Part shown: positions 8,630-16,931 of the stretch, one piece after another
Layout of the letters: each line of letters begins with the position of its first letter
Position numbering within the stretch: position 1 is the first letter of the stretch
From: Lachnospiraceae bacterium
Lineage (GTDB): Bacteria > Bacillota > Clostridia > Lachnospirales > Lachnospiraceae
DNA: 64,000 nt
Assembly (NCBI GenBank): GCA_028689655.1
Contig: JAQVCT010000003.1
Coordinates: 62,001-126,000, forward strand
Direction of reading: 5' to 3'
Notes under the pieces: model-generated
Told to the model about the DNA's origin: nothing
Seen by the model: the letters and a program-made list of their open reading frames with translations, nothing else
Databases searched by the model: none
Program-made: the position numbers and the translations under genes

Positions 8630-10538
8630 TATTCTTCTCCTTGATCATAGATTCTATGGTGCTATATAAGGTTCTTACCTGGATTGGTTTCGATAGATGC
8701 GCATTCATGCCTGCTGCTCTGGTGTTCTCCATATCCTCCGTATATGCATTGGCTGTCATGGCGATAATGGGCACTGTCACAGCATCCGGACGATCCAGAC
8801 CGCGAATCGTCTTCGTCGCCGCGAGGCCATCCATCACCGGCATTCTGATATCCATGAGAATCACATCATATGTATCATATGCCGATTCCCGGAATCGTTC
8901 CACCGCTATTTTCCCATTCTCTGCAAGGGTGATCTCACATCCCTCTTTTTCCAGAAGTTTCTGGGCGATCTGGGCATTCATGGGGTGATCCTCACAGAGT
9001 AAGATCCTGACACCCTTCAGGCTTTTCCTCTGTTCCTGTCCCTGATCCCGTTCTTTCTCTTCCACATATGTGTCCTCACTGACTACATGAAAGTTCAACT
9101 CTACCGTAAAGATAGTTCCATGATCCACCTCACTCTGTACACTAATGGTACCGCCCATCAGTGCCACCAGACTCTTGGTGATGGATAGCCCAAGTCCGGA
9201 ACCGGCGTAGTTATCTGTCATGTTATTGTGCTCCTGGGAAAATGGCTCATACAGAGATTTCTTCACGTAGTCTTCACTCATTCCCACCCCTGTATCCACT
9301 ACCCTGAACTGGAAATTTACCATATCTTTGCTTCTTTCCACACATTCTGCCGTAAAGCTTATATTTCCCCCTGTGGGTGTATATTTGATGGCATTGGTCA
9401 GCAGATTCACAAAGATCTGTTTGAAACGAACCGGATCCATTAAGACCCGCTCGTCTTTTTCAATATTTATATTATTTTTCTCAAAAGTAATATGATGCTG
9501 CGCCGCTGACTCTGCTATCATATCCGTAATGTTTTCCAGAATGTGACTGTACTTCACCTGTTCCATATGCAGAGTCATCTTCCCACTGCTGATACGGCTC
9601 ACATCCAATGTATCATTAATCAGATGAAGGAGGTATTCACTGGATTCCCCTATCTTTTCAAAATACCGATGAAGCACCGTCACATCCTCCTCCGACTCTG
9701 CCAGATTCACCATGCCCATAATACCATTCATGGGAGTCCGCATATCATGACTCATACGGGAATAGAAATCAAAATATAATTTAGCTTTCTCCACCTCCGT
9801 ATATTTGAAATAAAGAAATAAGAACAACCCAATCAGCGCAAAACAGGTGACAAAAAACATTTCCATGAGAACCACGATCATACTGTGAACATCCTGCTGA
9901 TATTTATCCGGATCCATATCGATGCCCAGCAAGCCCACGAAATTGCCCTCCGCCGTATAGATTGGCGTATAACCGGTGATGAAGGTTCCCCAGGCATCCG
10001 TGGTGAACTCCCCAAAGGATTCCTGTTCCTTCATGGCGATGCGCTCTTCCTCCGTGAGGTGGGTATAGCGATAGATATCCTCTCTCTGCGCTGCCTGGAA
10101 CTTCCCATTTTCATCAATCTTACCATTCAGGAGCCAGATGCCATCCAATGGTGTATTTATATCATATCCAAAAAATGCAGCATTGGATTCATCCGTATGA
10201 TACTTGACCTCATCCTCTGAGAGTGGTGCCAGCAGATAGATATTGCTGATAGCCACATGGAGTTTCGCATCGTTTCCAATATCCATAAGACGCATGTTAA
10301 TGGCATCCACCTCCATCTCATTGAAGGTCAGAGACTTCATATACTGCACTTCCTCATCCGTAATTCGGAAATTATTCTTCACGATCTCGGCAATATCCAC
10401 CGCACTGTTCTTATTGGATTCCCGAAGCTTTAGGTCAATATACCTGGTGCAGAACGTCAGACCCACCACCGTGATCAACAGAAAGATGGTGACTAGAAAA
10501 ATAATCATTCTTTTCAAATTTTCTTTTTTCATTTTCAT
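8604..10538 (-). CDS. Membrane-bound hybrid histidine kinase with C-terminal receiver
   Basis: The 644-residue protein has a membrane segment near the N-terminus (about 13-33), an extracellular sensor region (to about 225), a second membrane segment (about 228-247), a HisKA domain with the phosphorylated His in SRMSHDMRTPMNG, an ATP-binding domain with N-box and GSGLGLSI, and a receiver domain with MDIRMPVMDG. It ends with the receiver and has no DNA-binding output. GGAGG lies 8 bases before the ATG. It appears to be the first gene of an operon with the LUD protein and two ABC half-exporters. A 153-bp transposon-like element lies just upstream, which may have changed its promoter. Confidence 0.9.
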   Translation of the reverse strand: MKMKKENLKRMIIFLVTIFLLITVVGLTFCTRYIDLKLRESNKNSAVDIAEIVKNNFRITDEEVQYMKSLTFNEMEVDAINMRLMDIGNDAKLHVAISNIYLLAPLSEDEVKYHTDESNAAFFGYDINTPLDGIWLLNGKIDENGKFQAAQREDIYRYTHLTEEERIAMKEQESFGEFTTDAWGTFITGYTPIYTAEGNFVGLLGIDMDPDKYQQDVHSMIVVLMEMFFVTCFALIGLFLFLYFKYTEVEKAKLYFDFYSRMSHDMRTPMNGIMGMVNLAESEEDVTVLHRYFEKIGESSEYLLHLINDTLDVSRISSGKMTLHMEQVKYSHILENITDMIAESAAQHHITFEKNNINIEKDERVLMDPVRFKQIFVNLLTNAIKYTPTGGNISFTAECVERSKDMVNFQFRVVDTGVGMSEDYVKKSLYEPFSQEHNNMTDNYAGSGLGLSITKSLVALMGGTISVQSEVDHGTIFTVELNFHVVSEDTYVEEKERDQGQEQRKSLKGVRILLCEDHPMNAQIAQKLLEKEGCEITLAENGKIAVERFRESAYDTYDVILMDIRMPVMDGLAATKTIRGLDRPDAVTVPIIAMTANAYTEDMENTRAAGMNAHLSKPIQVRTLYSTIESMIKEKNNETKKTVL

Positions 10539-10576
10539 TGACTCTGCCTCCGCTTCCTTAAAATGCTTAAAATATT

Positions 10577-10729
10577 GTAACTATCCAGAACCCCATGCGC
10601 AAAATCGCTTCTTCGAAGCTTTCCTTTTGCTTATGTGGTTACTTCGCCAAATAAATTCACAAAAATCAGCTCACTCATGCAAGCATGATTCGCATATTTT
10701 TATGAATTTGCTTGACTCTGAATAGTTAC
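10577..10729. mobile_element. 153-bp MITE-like element, copy 1
   Basis: The element starts GTAACTATCCAG and ends CTGAATAGTTAC, which are near-perfect inverted termini. It is flanked by a perfect 8-base direct repeat AAAATATT (10569-10576 and 10730-10737). The reverse complement matches the copy at 22821-22973 at about 96% over the same length. It encodes no protein. Internal palindromes include a CATGC-TT-GCATG hairpin. GTAA ends with 8-base duplications are the stated signature of the IS66 family, so it is probably a non-autonomous IS66 relative. It lies between the MATE gene and the hybrid kinase and supplies the MATE stop codon. Confidence 0.85.
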
Positions 10730-12073
10730 AAAATATTTATGGTAAGTGACCATGAACAGCACAATTGCCAGTGTGACTGACAGATAATCGGTGACCGGCT
10801 GTGCCAGTGCCAGCGTTCTCTCTGTTCTGAATACCTCATTGAAGGTGAATAATATGGGGATATACAGGATTCCCTGACGGCTGATGGACAGGATCAACGA
10901 CGGAAATGCCGCTCCCGCCGCCTGTATGGCATTGATCAGCACAAACAGGATGCCCATAACAGGCCCTGAATAAATATAGATCCTGGCAAATGACATCCCA
11001 TAGGTATAGGCTGATTCGTCTTCCAGAAAAGCATGTACCAGCGGGCCTGCACCGCAATAGCAGATCACTGTCATGATCAGACTCAGTCCAAATGCCAGTG
11101 CCAGTGAGAATTTCAGAACCTCCACATAACGCTTTTTATTGCCTGCCCCGTAACAGTATCCCAGTAAGGGCTGTATTCCGGTTCCCAGTCCGATCAGCAG
11201 CATGATCACGATCATGTTTACTTTCATAGCTACGCCCAGTCCTGCTACAGCCATATCTCCATATGCCACCATGAGATTATTGATCACTATGTTGGAAGTG
11301 CTCAGCAGGATACTGTTGAGGGATGCCGGAATTCCTATGGCGAACACGCCGCTGGCGATACCTCCCCTGATCTGATAATCCCTGGGGTTGATGGACAGCA
11401 TCGTTCTCCTGGATAAGAGGTGGCTGATATAAAATCCCGCTGATAATATATTACCGATGACAGTGGCAATTGCCGCACCTGCCACATTCCAGTGCAATCC
11501 CAGGATCATAATGGGATCGAGAATGATGTTTGCAAGATTTCCTATGATCATACCCATCATGGCGATCTTTGCGTTTCCCTCCGAGCGGATAATGTTGCTA
11601 AAGGAATTGGACAGGATCAAAAACGGAATCCCCACCGCTACGATATTCAGGTATTGTGATGCATATTCCATGGTGTCACTGCTGGCACCTACCATCTGAC
11701 AGATGGGCTTTACGAAGATCCAGATCAGTATCATGGCCAGCACGCCGATGGTAATTCCTGTCCAGAAGCAGAACGCGGAAGTATGCTTTGCTTTCTCCTG
11801 TTTCCCCTCCCCTAACATACGGGATATCAGGGATGTCCCACCGATACCGAAGAGCATTCCCACCGCCATAAAAAATAAAAATGCCGGAGTGGCAACGGAT
11901 ACTGCCGCCACCATGTAGGCATCTTTTGTCTGTCCGATAAAAAATGTATCTGCAAGGTTGTAGAGCAATACCATGATCATGCTCACGATGGATGGAATTA
12001 CATTACTGATGACCGCCTTTGGTACGGGGGCATTTTTAAATATTTCTGTTGTATTACTTGCTGCGTTTTTCAT
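10700..12073 (-). CDS. MATE-family multidrug/metabolite exporter
   Basis: The 457-residue protein has about 12 membrane segments and the MATE fold (NVIPSIVSMIMVLLYNLADTFFIGQT near the N-terminus split by the first helix; PLLGYCYGAG in the second half). MATE proteins export cationic compounds using Na+ or H+. The start at 12073 is where similarity begins; the open frame runs back through nth but in the wrong frame. The last nine residues (VTIQSQANS) and the stop lie inside the 153-bp inserted element, so the native tail is lost. It lies 31 bases after nth in the same direction. Confidence 0.88.
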   Translation of the reverse strand: MKNAASNTTEIFKNAPVPKAVISNVIPSIVSMIMVLLYNLADTFFIGQTKDAYMVAAVSVATPAFLFFMAVGMLFGIGGTSLISRMLGEGKQEKAKHTSAFCFWTGITIGVLAMILIWIFVKPICQMVGASSDTMEYASQYLNIVAVGIPFLILSNSFSNIIRSEGNAKIAMMGMIIGNLANIILDPIMILGLHWNVAGAAIATVIGNILSAGFYISHLLSRRTMLSINPRDYQIRGGIASGVFAIGIPASLNSILLSTSNIVINNLMVAYGDMAVAGLGVAMKVNMIVIMLLIGLGTGIQPLLGYCYGAGNKKRYVEVLKFSLALAFGLSLIMTVICYCGAGPLVHAFLEDESAYTYGMSFARIYIYSGPVMGILFVLINAIQAAGAAFPSLILSISRQGILYIPILFTFNEVFRTERTLALAQPVTDYLSVTLAIVLFMVTYHKYFVTIQSQANS

Positions 12074-12104
12074 GACTGTTTCACATTCCTTTTTCTTATG
12101 TTTT

Positions 12105-12743
12105 TTATTGTACGCCCTTTTTCTTGCAGATGTCTGCCAGGCAGCAGCGTTCACAGTAGGGCGCCGTTCTGGCTGTGCAGACCTCCCGCCCGTGGTAGAC
12201 CAGACGGTGGCACAGTTCATTTCCCTCCTCCGGCGGCACGATCTTCCACAATGCCATCTCCACTCTTTTGGGGTCCTTCTCGTTGTCCACCAGACCGATT
12301 CGATTGCTGAGGCGGATACAGTGGGTATCCGTGACGATGGCCGGCTTCCCGAACACATCTCCCATGATAAGGTTGGCACTCTTTCTGCCCACTCCCGGGA
12401 GTGTCATCAGCTCGTCAAAAGTCTTCGGTACCTGATCATGATAAGTCTCATGCAGCAGCTTCATGCAGGCACTGATATCTCTCGCCTTGCTGTTTCCAAG
12501 ACCGCATGGACGCACGATCCTCTCAATGTCCTCCACCGGTGCTGCTGCCAGAGCCTCTACATCGGGATACTTCTCATACAGTCCTTCCACCACCACATTG
12601 ACTCTTGCGTCGGTACACTGGGCTGCCAGTCTGACGCTCACCAATAATTTCCATGCCTGGTCATAATCCAGCGTGCATCCCGCATCTGGATATTCTTTTT
12701 TTAATCGCTCTATTACTTCCTGTACTAATTGTTTTTTTGTCAT
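12105..12743 (-). CDS. nth: Endonuclease III, DNA glycosylase/AP lyase
   Basis: This base-excision repair enzyme removes oxidised pyrimidines and nicks the abasic site. The helix-hairpin-helix LPGVGRKSAN carries the catalytic Lys, and VTDTHCIRLSNRIGL carries the catalytic Asp. The four cysteines of the 4Fe-4S cluster are present, but the first gap is seven residues (CTARTAPYC) rather than the usual six of E. coli. The length of 212 is normal. It is followed by the MATE gene and has a start at 12743 within a plausible operon head. Confidence 0.95.
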   Translation of the reverse strand: MTKKQLVQEVIERLKKEYPDAGCTLDYDQAWKLLVSVRLAAQCTDARVNVVVEGLYEKYPDVEALAAAPVEDIERIVRPCGLGNSKARDISACMKLLHETYHDQVPKTFDELMTLPGVGRKSANLIMGDVFGKPAIVTDTHCIRLSNRIGLVDNEKDPKRVEMALWKIVPPEEGNELCHRLVYHGREVCTARTAPYCERCCLADICKKKGVQ

Positions 12744-12966
12744 CTGTGCGCTCTCGCCTCTTCCATCATTCTATGTTGTAATATCTTATATTTATTCTAT
12801 CACAACTCCCATTACATTGCCAGAAGCAGCCCAACGTGTCTTCGACACACAAAGGACGTATCCTTTTACGGATTACGCCCTCATCGTTTGCTTTCATTCT
12901 TCCTATTTTCCAAATACAGACTTCCTTGATTTCACACTGTATACATGCCGATTTTCCACCTATTCC

Positions 12967-13560
12967 TCAGTGTGGCATCACGATACTGACTGCACAGAGT
13001 GCCAGTGAAACTGCCATGACGCGATCCACCGCTTTTCTGTGATCTGAAAACAGCTTCTGTAAAGATGCACCTGCGTAGAGCCATACCAGATTGGCGACAG
13101 GGCCCGTGAAAGGCAGAAATAATCCTGCTGCCAGCAGTGCAAAGAAAGACGTGTTATAAGGCAGTACGAAGGAAGCCAGTGCCGTGACACAGGAGACCAT
13201 CACCTTCACATTGGTCATCTGTACCAGCATTCCCGTGCGGAAACAGGGTAAATCTGCACCGTCCTGCGTCTCTATATTGGAAGATCTTAAAATGTGCCAT
13301 GCAAGCCATAAGATATAGGCTGCCCCCACCCAGGACAATACCCTCACATACCGATTCAGCACAGAGCCCAGAAAATAGGTTGCTAAGACGGAGAGCAGGG
13401 AAATGGTAGAAAACCCTACGAATAATCCACGCCATTGACGCAGGGCAATCTTTTTCCCATACCTGATTCCCGCTGACAGAGAACATAGATTGGCCGGTCC
13501 CGGTGTGATTCCCGTGATATAACAATATGCGATAAATGATGGTATGATGGTAACTGGCAT
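12967..13560 (-). CDS. LysE/RhtB-family amino acid exporter
   Basis: The 197-residue membrane protein has about six hydrophobic segments and the family motif GITPGPAN after the first helix. LysE/RhtB proteins export amino acids or related compounds; the substrate cannot be told. GAGGAG lies 8 bases upstream of the ATG. It stands alone; the 223-base gap between it and nth shows nothing I can identify. Confidence 0.85.
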   Translation of the reverse strand: MPVTIIPSFIAYCYITGITPGPANLCSLSAGIRYGKKIALRQWRGLFVGFSTISLLSVLATYFLGSVLNRYVRVLSWVGAAYILWLAWHILRSSNIETQDGADLPCFRTGMLVQMTNVKVMVSCVTALASFVLPYNTSFFALLAAGLFLPFTGPVANLVWLYAGASLQKLFSDHRKAVDRVMAVSLALCAVSIVMPH

Positions 13561-13747
13561 ATGTAGCTCTCCTCGTTTTCCTTTTCCTTTTCCACTGTCA
13601 TTACTCGCGGGCAGGATTCTTATCGTCTGACAAATGTAATACTTTACATACTTATTTTACGTATTTTATCATACAAAACTTCTGTTGTCTTCCTTATTTT
13701 TTTACAAATTATTATCCCATTCCATTGTTTTTCCATGCATTTTGTTA

Positions 13748-13775
13748 TTGACATATGTTAATAATGTTTTATAAT
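13748..13775 (+). promoter_or_regulatory. Sigma-A promoter of the DUF134-NifX gene
   Basis: TTGACA (13748-13753) and TATAAT (13770-13775) are separated by 16 bases and lie 100 bases before the start codon, leaving a leader of about 95 bases in the 315-base gap. The rest of the gap (13561-13747) is AT-rich with nothing recognisable. Confidence 0.8.
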
Positions 13776-13875
13776 GAAACTATCACAGACCATATTCCAT
13801 AGCGTGAACTGTTCCATCTGTCTGGATATGGTATCTGCTATAAAATAAGAACAATTATCTGAAAGAGGCGCGCAT

Positions 13876-14598
13876 ATGGCTAGACCGAACAAATCAAGAT
13901 TCGTATGTCGGGGACCTTCCCACACGGAATTTCATACTGTGCCGGAACACTCTTCCATCAAGATTCTGTTATCTGTGGAAGAATATGAGGTGCTCCGTCT
14001 CATCGATTATTCAAATCGAAGCCAGCAGGAAACTGCCTGTCAAATGGGGGTATCCCGCACTACCATTCAGGCACTCTACTCATCTGCCCGGAAAAAGCTT
14101 TCCCGATTTCTGGTGGAAGGCACATCTTTACAGATTCAGGGTGGCAATTACACCCTGTGTGGACAGAGCAAATCATGTCACGCATTAAAAAAAGAAGGAG
14201 AAAATAATATGAAAATCGCAGTCACTTATGAAAATGGACAGGTGTTCCAGCATTTCGGACACACAGAACAATTTAAAGTATATGAAGCAGAAAATGGTTC
14301 TATCAAATCTTCGAAAATTGTAGATACCAATGGACAGGGGCACGGTGCTCTGGCTGGTTTCCTCCAGAGCGAAGAAATAACAGTCCTGATCTGTGGCGGT
14401 ATCGGTGGCGGCGCCCGCAACGCATTGCAGGAAGCCGGCATAGAACTCTATCCAGGTGCCTCCGGAGATGCTGACGCACAGGTCACCTCGTTCCTCCAGG
14501 GAAAACTCCAATATGATCCCGACACCATGTGCCATCACCACGACCATGATCATGACCACGGAGAAGGTCACACCTGCGGTGAGCACGGCTGCCACTAA
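13876..14598 (+). CDS. DUF134 HTH protein fused to NifX/NafY-type Fe-Mo cofactor-binding domain with His-rich tail
   Basis: The 240-residue protein joins a DUF134 domain (1-95; helix-turn-helix QETACQMGVSRTTIQALY) to a dinitrogenase iron-molybdenum cofactor domain (111-215; MKIAVTYENGQVFQHFGH, ICGGIGGGARNAL). The tail (from 218) is rich in His, Asp and Cys (CHHHDHDHDHGEGHTC) and should bind metal. Such proteins occur in anaerobes without nitrogenase and are thought to handle metal clusters. AGAGG lies 7 bases before the ATG. No nif gene is nearby. The gene is monocistronic and convergent with the sugar-binding lipoprotein gene. Confidence 0.9.
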   Translation: MARPNKSRFVCRGPSHTEFHTVPEHSSIKILLSVEEYEVLRLIDYSNRSQQETACQMGVSRTTIQALYSSARKKLSRFLVEGTSLQIQGGNYTLCGQSKSCHALKKEGENNMKIAVTYENGQVFQHFGHTEQFKVYEAENGSIKSSKIVDTNGQGHGALAGFLQSEEITVLICGGIGGGARNALQEAGIELYPGASGDADAQVTSFLQGKLQYDPDTMCHHHDHDHDHGEGHTCGEHGCH

Positions 14599-14676
14599 AC
14601 TGTGCTCATAATATGTATGGCGGCTGCATTTGCAGGTCTTGAAACAAAACAGCGGATGACTGCAGCCGTCTCCGGT

Positions 14677-15714
14677 TTACTGGCGGATGTTGAGGTAGAC
14701 GTCTTCTTTCAGGTGATATCCGCTGTTGATAATGACGTTGTCGATGTTTTCCCTGGTGACAGCGATGGGTTTCAGGAATACATAGGGAATCTGCTTCCCT
14801 TCATCATCCATGGTATGTGCATCGGAAATGGTATCTCCATTGGCAAGTTTGATGGCATACTCTGCGGCTGCCTGTGCCAGCTTCTCCACGGGTTTGTACA
14901 CAGTCATGAGCTGTGTACCTTCCACGATTCTCTGGCATGCTTCCAGGTCTGCATCCTGACCCACCACGATCATTTTACCAGCCATGCGCTTTTCTGCCAG
15001 GGCACGAATCGCCTGGGTCGCTATGCTGTCATTTCCACACATGATGCCATCCACACTTTTTACCCTATCCATATGATCATAGATATAGCTTCCCGCCAGT
15101 TCTGCCTTCCATCCATCTGCATTCATGGAATCCACGATTTCCACATTGTTCACATCCATGACTTTTCGGAATCCTGTATCCACGTACTTTACATTATTAT
15201 CCGTGGTTGGTCCACACAGCATCAGCACTTTCCCATTTTCCAGTCCTGCATCCACCAGTGCCTGTGCCATCATGGTACCTACCATTTCATTGTCAAAAGA
15301 GATGTACAGGTCAACGCCTGCACCATTGATCATTCTGTCGTAGGCAATGACCTTGATTCCCGCGTTCTTCGCTTTCTGCACTACGTCCTTTAACAGATTA
15401 GAGTCGATGCTGATGATCACGATAACATCCATTTTCTTTTCAATAAAATACTCGATCTGTGAGATCTGCTCTTCCGGATCACCATTGGCATTCTGAACAT
15501 TCACATCCGCACCTAATTCTTTTGCCGTGGACACAAAGACATCCCTGTCTCTCTGCCAGCGTTCAATGACAAAAGAGTCAAAACTCATACCGATCTGTAT
15601 CTTATCCATATCTGATTCTTTGGTAACTACTTCATTTGTTATGTTCTGTCCACACCCTGTAAGCAGCATTGCCATACATAGTAGCAAACAACATATTCTA
15701 CGATACTTTCTCAT
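14677..15714 (-). CDS. Sugar-binding lipoprotein (XylF/RbsB-like periplasmic-binding protein type 1)
   Basis: The 345-residue product starts with a lipoprotein signal (lipobox LLTGC, Cys 21) and folds as a type 1 sugar-binding protein, most like the D-xylose-binding group (SFDSFVIERWQRDRDVF; SISIDSNLL-type loops; GMSFD). It would sit outside the membrane. No ABC permease or ATPase gene is adjacent, so it may feed a distant transporter or act as a sensor input for a kinase, as XylF-like proteins do in Clostridia. GGGGGAAGAAG precedes the ATG. It lies 26 bases after the sortase gene and is probably co-transcribed with it. Confidence 0.85.
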   Translation of the reverse strand: MRKYRRICCLLLCMAMLLTGCGQNITNEVVTKESDMDKIQIGMSFDSFVIERWQRDRDVFVSTAKELGADVNVQNANGDPEEQISQIEYFIEKKMDVIVIISIDSNLLKDVVQKAKNAGIKVIAYDRMINGAGVDLYISFDNEMVGTMMAQALVDAGLENGKVLMLCGPTTDNNVKYVDTGFRKVMDVNNVEIVDSMNADGWKAELAGSYIYDHMDRVKSVDGIMCGNDSIATQAIRALAEKRMAGKMIVVGQDADLEACQRIVEGTQLMTVYKPVEKLAQAAAEYAIKLANGDTISDAHTMDDEGKQIPYVFLKPIAVTRENIDNVIINSGYHLKEDVYLNIRQ

Positions 15715-15740
15715 CTTCTTCCCCCATTTTCTGTATCAGA

Positions 15741-16508
15741 TCACTGTATTTCAAATCGTTCTTTCTCAATTGCCTGCACCAGAAATCTATTCTGACCATC
15801 TGTCCCTGAACAGGTGGACAAAGTCAGCAGCCGATGTACTCCATAATCCGGCATTTTCCCATGCGGTTCCATATTACCTGCCATAACTTCCTCCGTATAG
15901 GCAGCATATTCTTCCTCCGTATTGATATCCCGATACAGATTACTGTCTCTGTGAATCAACTGATAGGCAAAAATCTCGTACTGAATGACTTCGTCCTCCC
16001 TGTAAATATAAATATAGGGATTTTCTGCACAGGGAAATTCCTCCGGGGAACGATACAGATTCTTCAAGTTTCCGAACATGGTCCCATTTCTCATGTTATG
16101 GCCAAAGATAAAGTTGCTCATACTGGTAAAGTCATTTTTATTATAGGCATCCAGGAAGGTACATCCTGCCCTGTTGCTCTGCTTTCCAAAAGACTGATAC
16201 AGATACACTTCATCGTCCACGCCCTGTACCACCGGGTAACTGATATCCAATAATGGGATATAAATCCACGCCACAAAATCCTGATTCATGGAGGTCAGCG
16301 CATCATAATCCAATATCCTCACAGGATATGGCGTCTCCTCCTCTGTCTCTTCCTGTTCTTCCTCTGACTCCACAGGTTCCTCCACCCGTTCCTCCAGTGC
16401 CTTATATTCTTCCATGGAGGCACGATATTCTGCATCGCGAATACCACTGGCTATTAAAAATCCCATGAGCAGCAGAAGTGTAGCAGCTTCCAAATATTTT
16501 GTCTTCAA
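15741..16508 (-). CDS. Class B sortase
   Basis: The 255-residue protein has an N-terminal membrane anchor (about 6-22), a Glu-rich linker (35-60) and the sortase fold with H137 (FGHNMRNGTMFGNL), C233 (TLSTC) and R241 (QNRFLVQA), the catalytic triad. Class B sortases attach surface proteins carrying NPxTN-like or related signals to the wall. No protein with a sorting signal is encoded nearby. The IS110 element lies upstream and may have altered its promoter. Confidence 0.92.
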   Translation of the reverse strand: MKTKYLEAATLLLLMGFLIASGIRDAEYRASMEEYKALEERVEEPVESEEEQEETEEETPYPVRILDYDALTSMNQDFVAWIYIPLLDISYPVVQGVDDEVYLYQSFGKQSNRAGCTFLDAYNKNDFTSMSNFIFGHNMRNGTMFGNLKNLYRSPEEFPCAENPYIYIYREDEVIQYEIFAYQLIHRDSNLYRDINTEEEYAAYTEEVMAGNMEPHGKMPDYGVHRLLTLSTCSGTDGQNRFLVQAIEKERFEIQ

Positions 16509-16744
16509 TGTGATTTTCTCCTATCTTATTTCCCTCGTATTATAAGTTTATAGACCTCAATCAAAGAGGCTATAGACTTATTTTTTTATGATATAGGTAT
16601 TGGATGAATTGTTGGTCATCCTAGCGTACCTACATAGTTAATAAGTTACTTTATAGTCATGGTCCCAGATGTTACAATTACGTTCATAAGAACTGTAGCT
16701 GTGGTTACTGCTTTTATTTTCCTGCAAAACATTTTGTTATTGCC

Positions 16745-16905
16745 AAGAAAGCCTGCAGCCCTAATGCTACGCTAAAACTTATCACACAAATGCTGCATCC
16801 CGGTATCTAGCCACCAGCAGGGTATTTCTTACCGGAAAATGCTAATAACGCGAGGGTTAGGCTGGCGTAGTGCTCTGGGATAAGCCATGATTACATTCTT
16901 TTTAT
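16745..16905 (+). ncRNA. Predicted IS110 bridge RNA region
   Basis: In the IS110 group the non-coding left end encodes a structured bridge RNA whose loops pair with target and donor DNA. Here a stem-loop CCGGTA (16800-16805) - 24-base loop - TACCGG (16830-16835) is obvious, flanked by segments able to pair with each other (AGCCCTAATGCTACGC and GGGTTAGGCTGGCGTAG). TACGCTA in this RNA is complementary to TAGCGTA at 16622-16628. The extent is estimated. Confidence 0.5.
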
Positions 16906-16931
16906 TCTGCTATGAAAGGTGGTGACTATCC

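Noticed and set aside
12074-12379. N-terminal extension of the MATE protein through nth
   Set aside because: The 102 codons are the antisense-free out-of-frame reading of nth on the same strand; MATE similarity starts at the ATG at 12073.
14599-14676. Terminator between DUF134-NifX and the lipoprotein gene
   Set aside because: GGCTGCA and TGCAGCC can pair, but the loop is over 25 bases and no T-run follows on either strand.
14602-15393. A 263-codon plus-strand frame opposite the sugar-binding lipoprotein gene
   Set aside because: It is the antisense shadow of a clear binding-protein gene and has no domain of its own.
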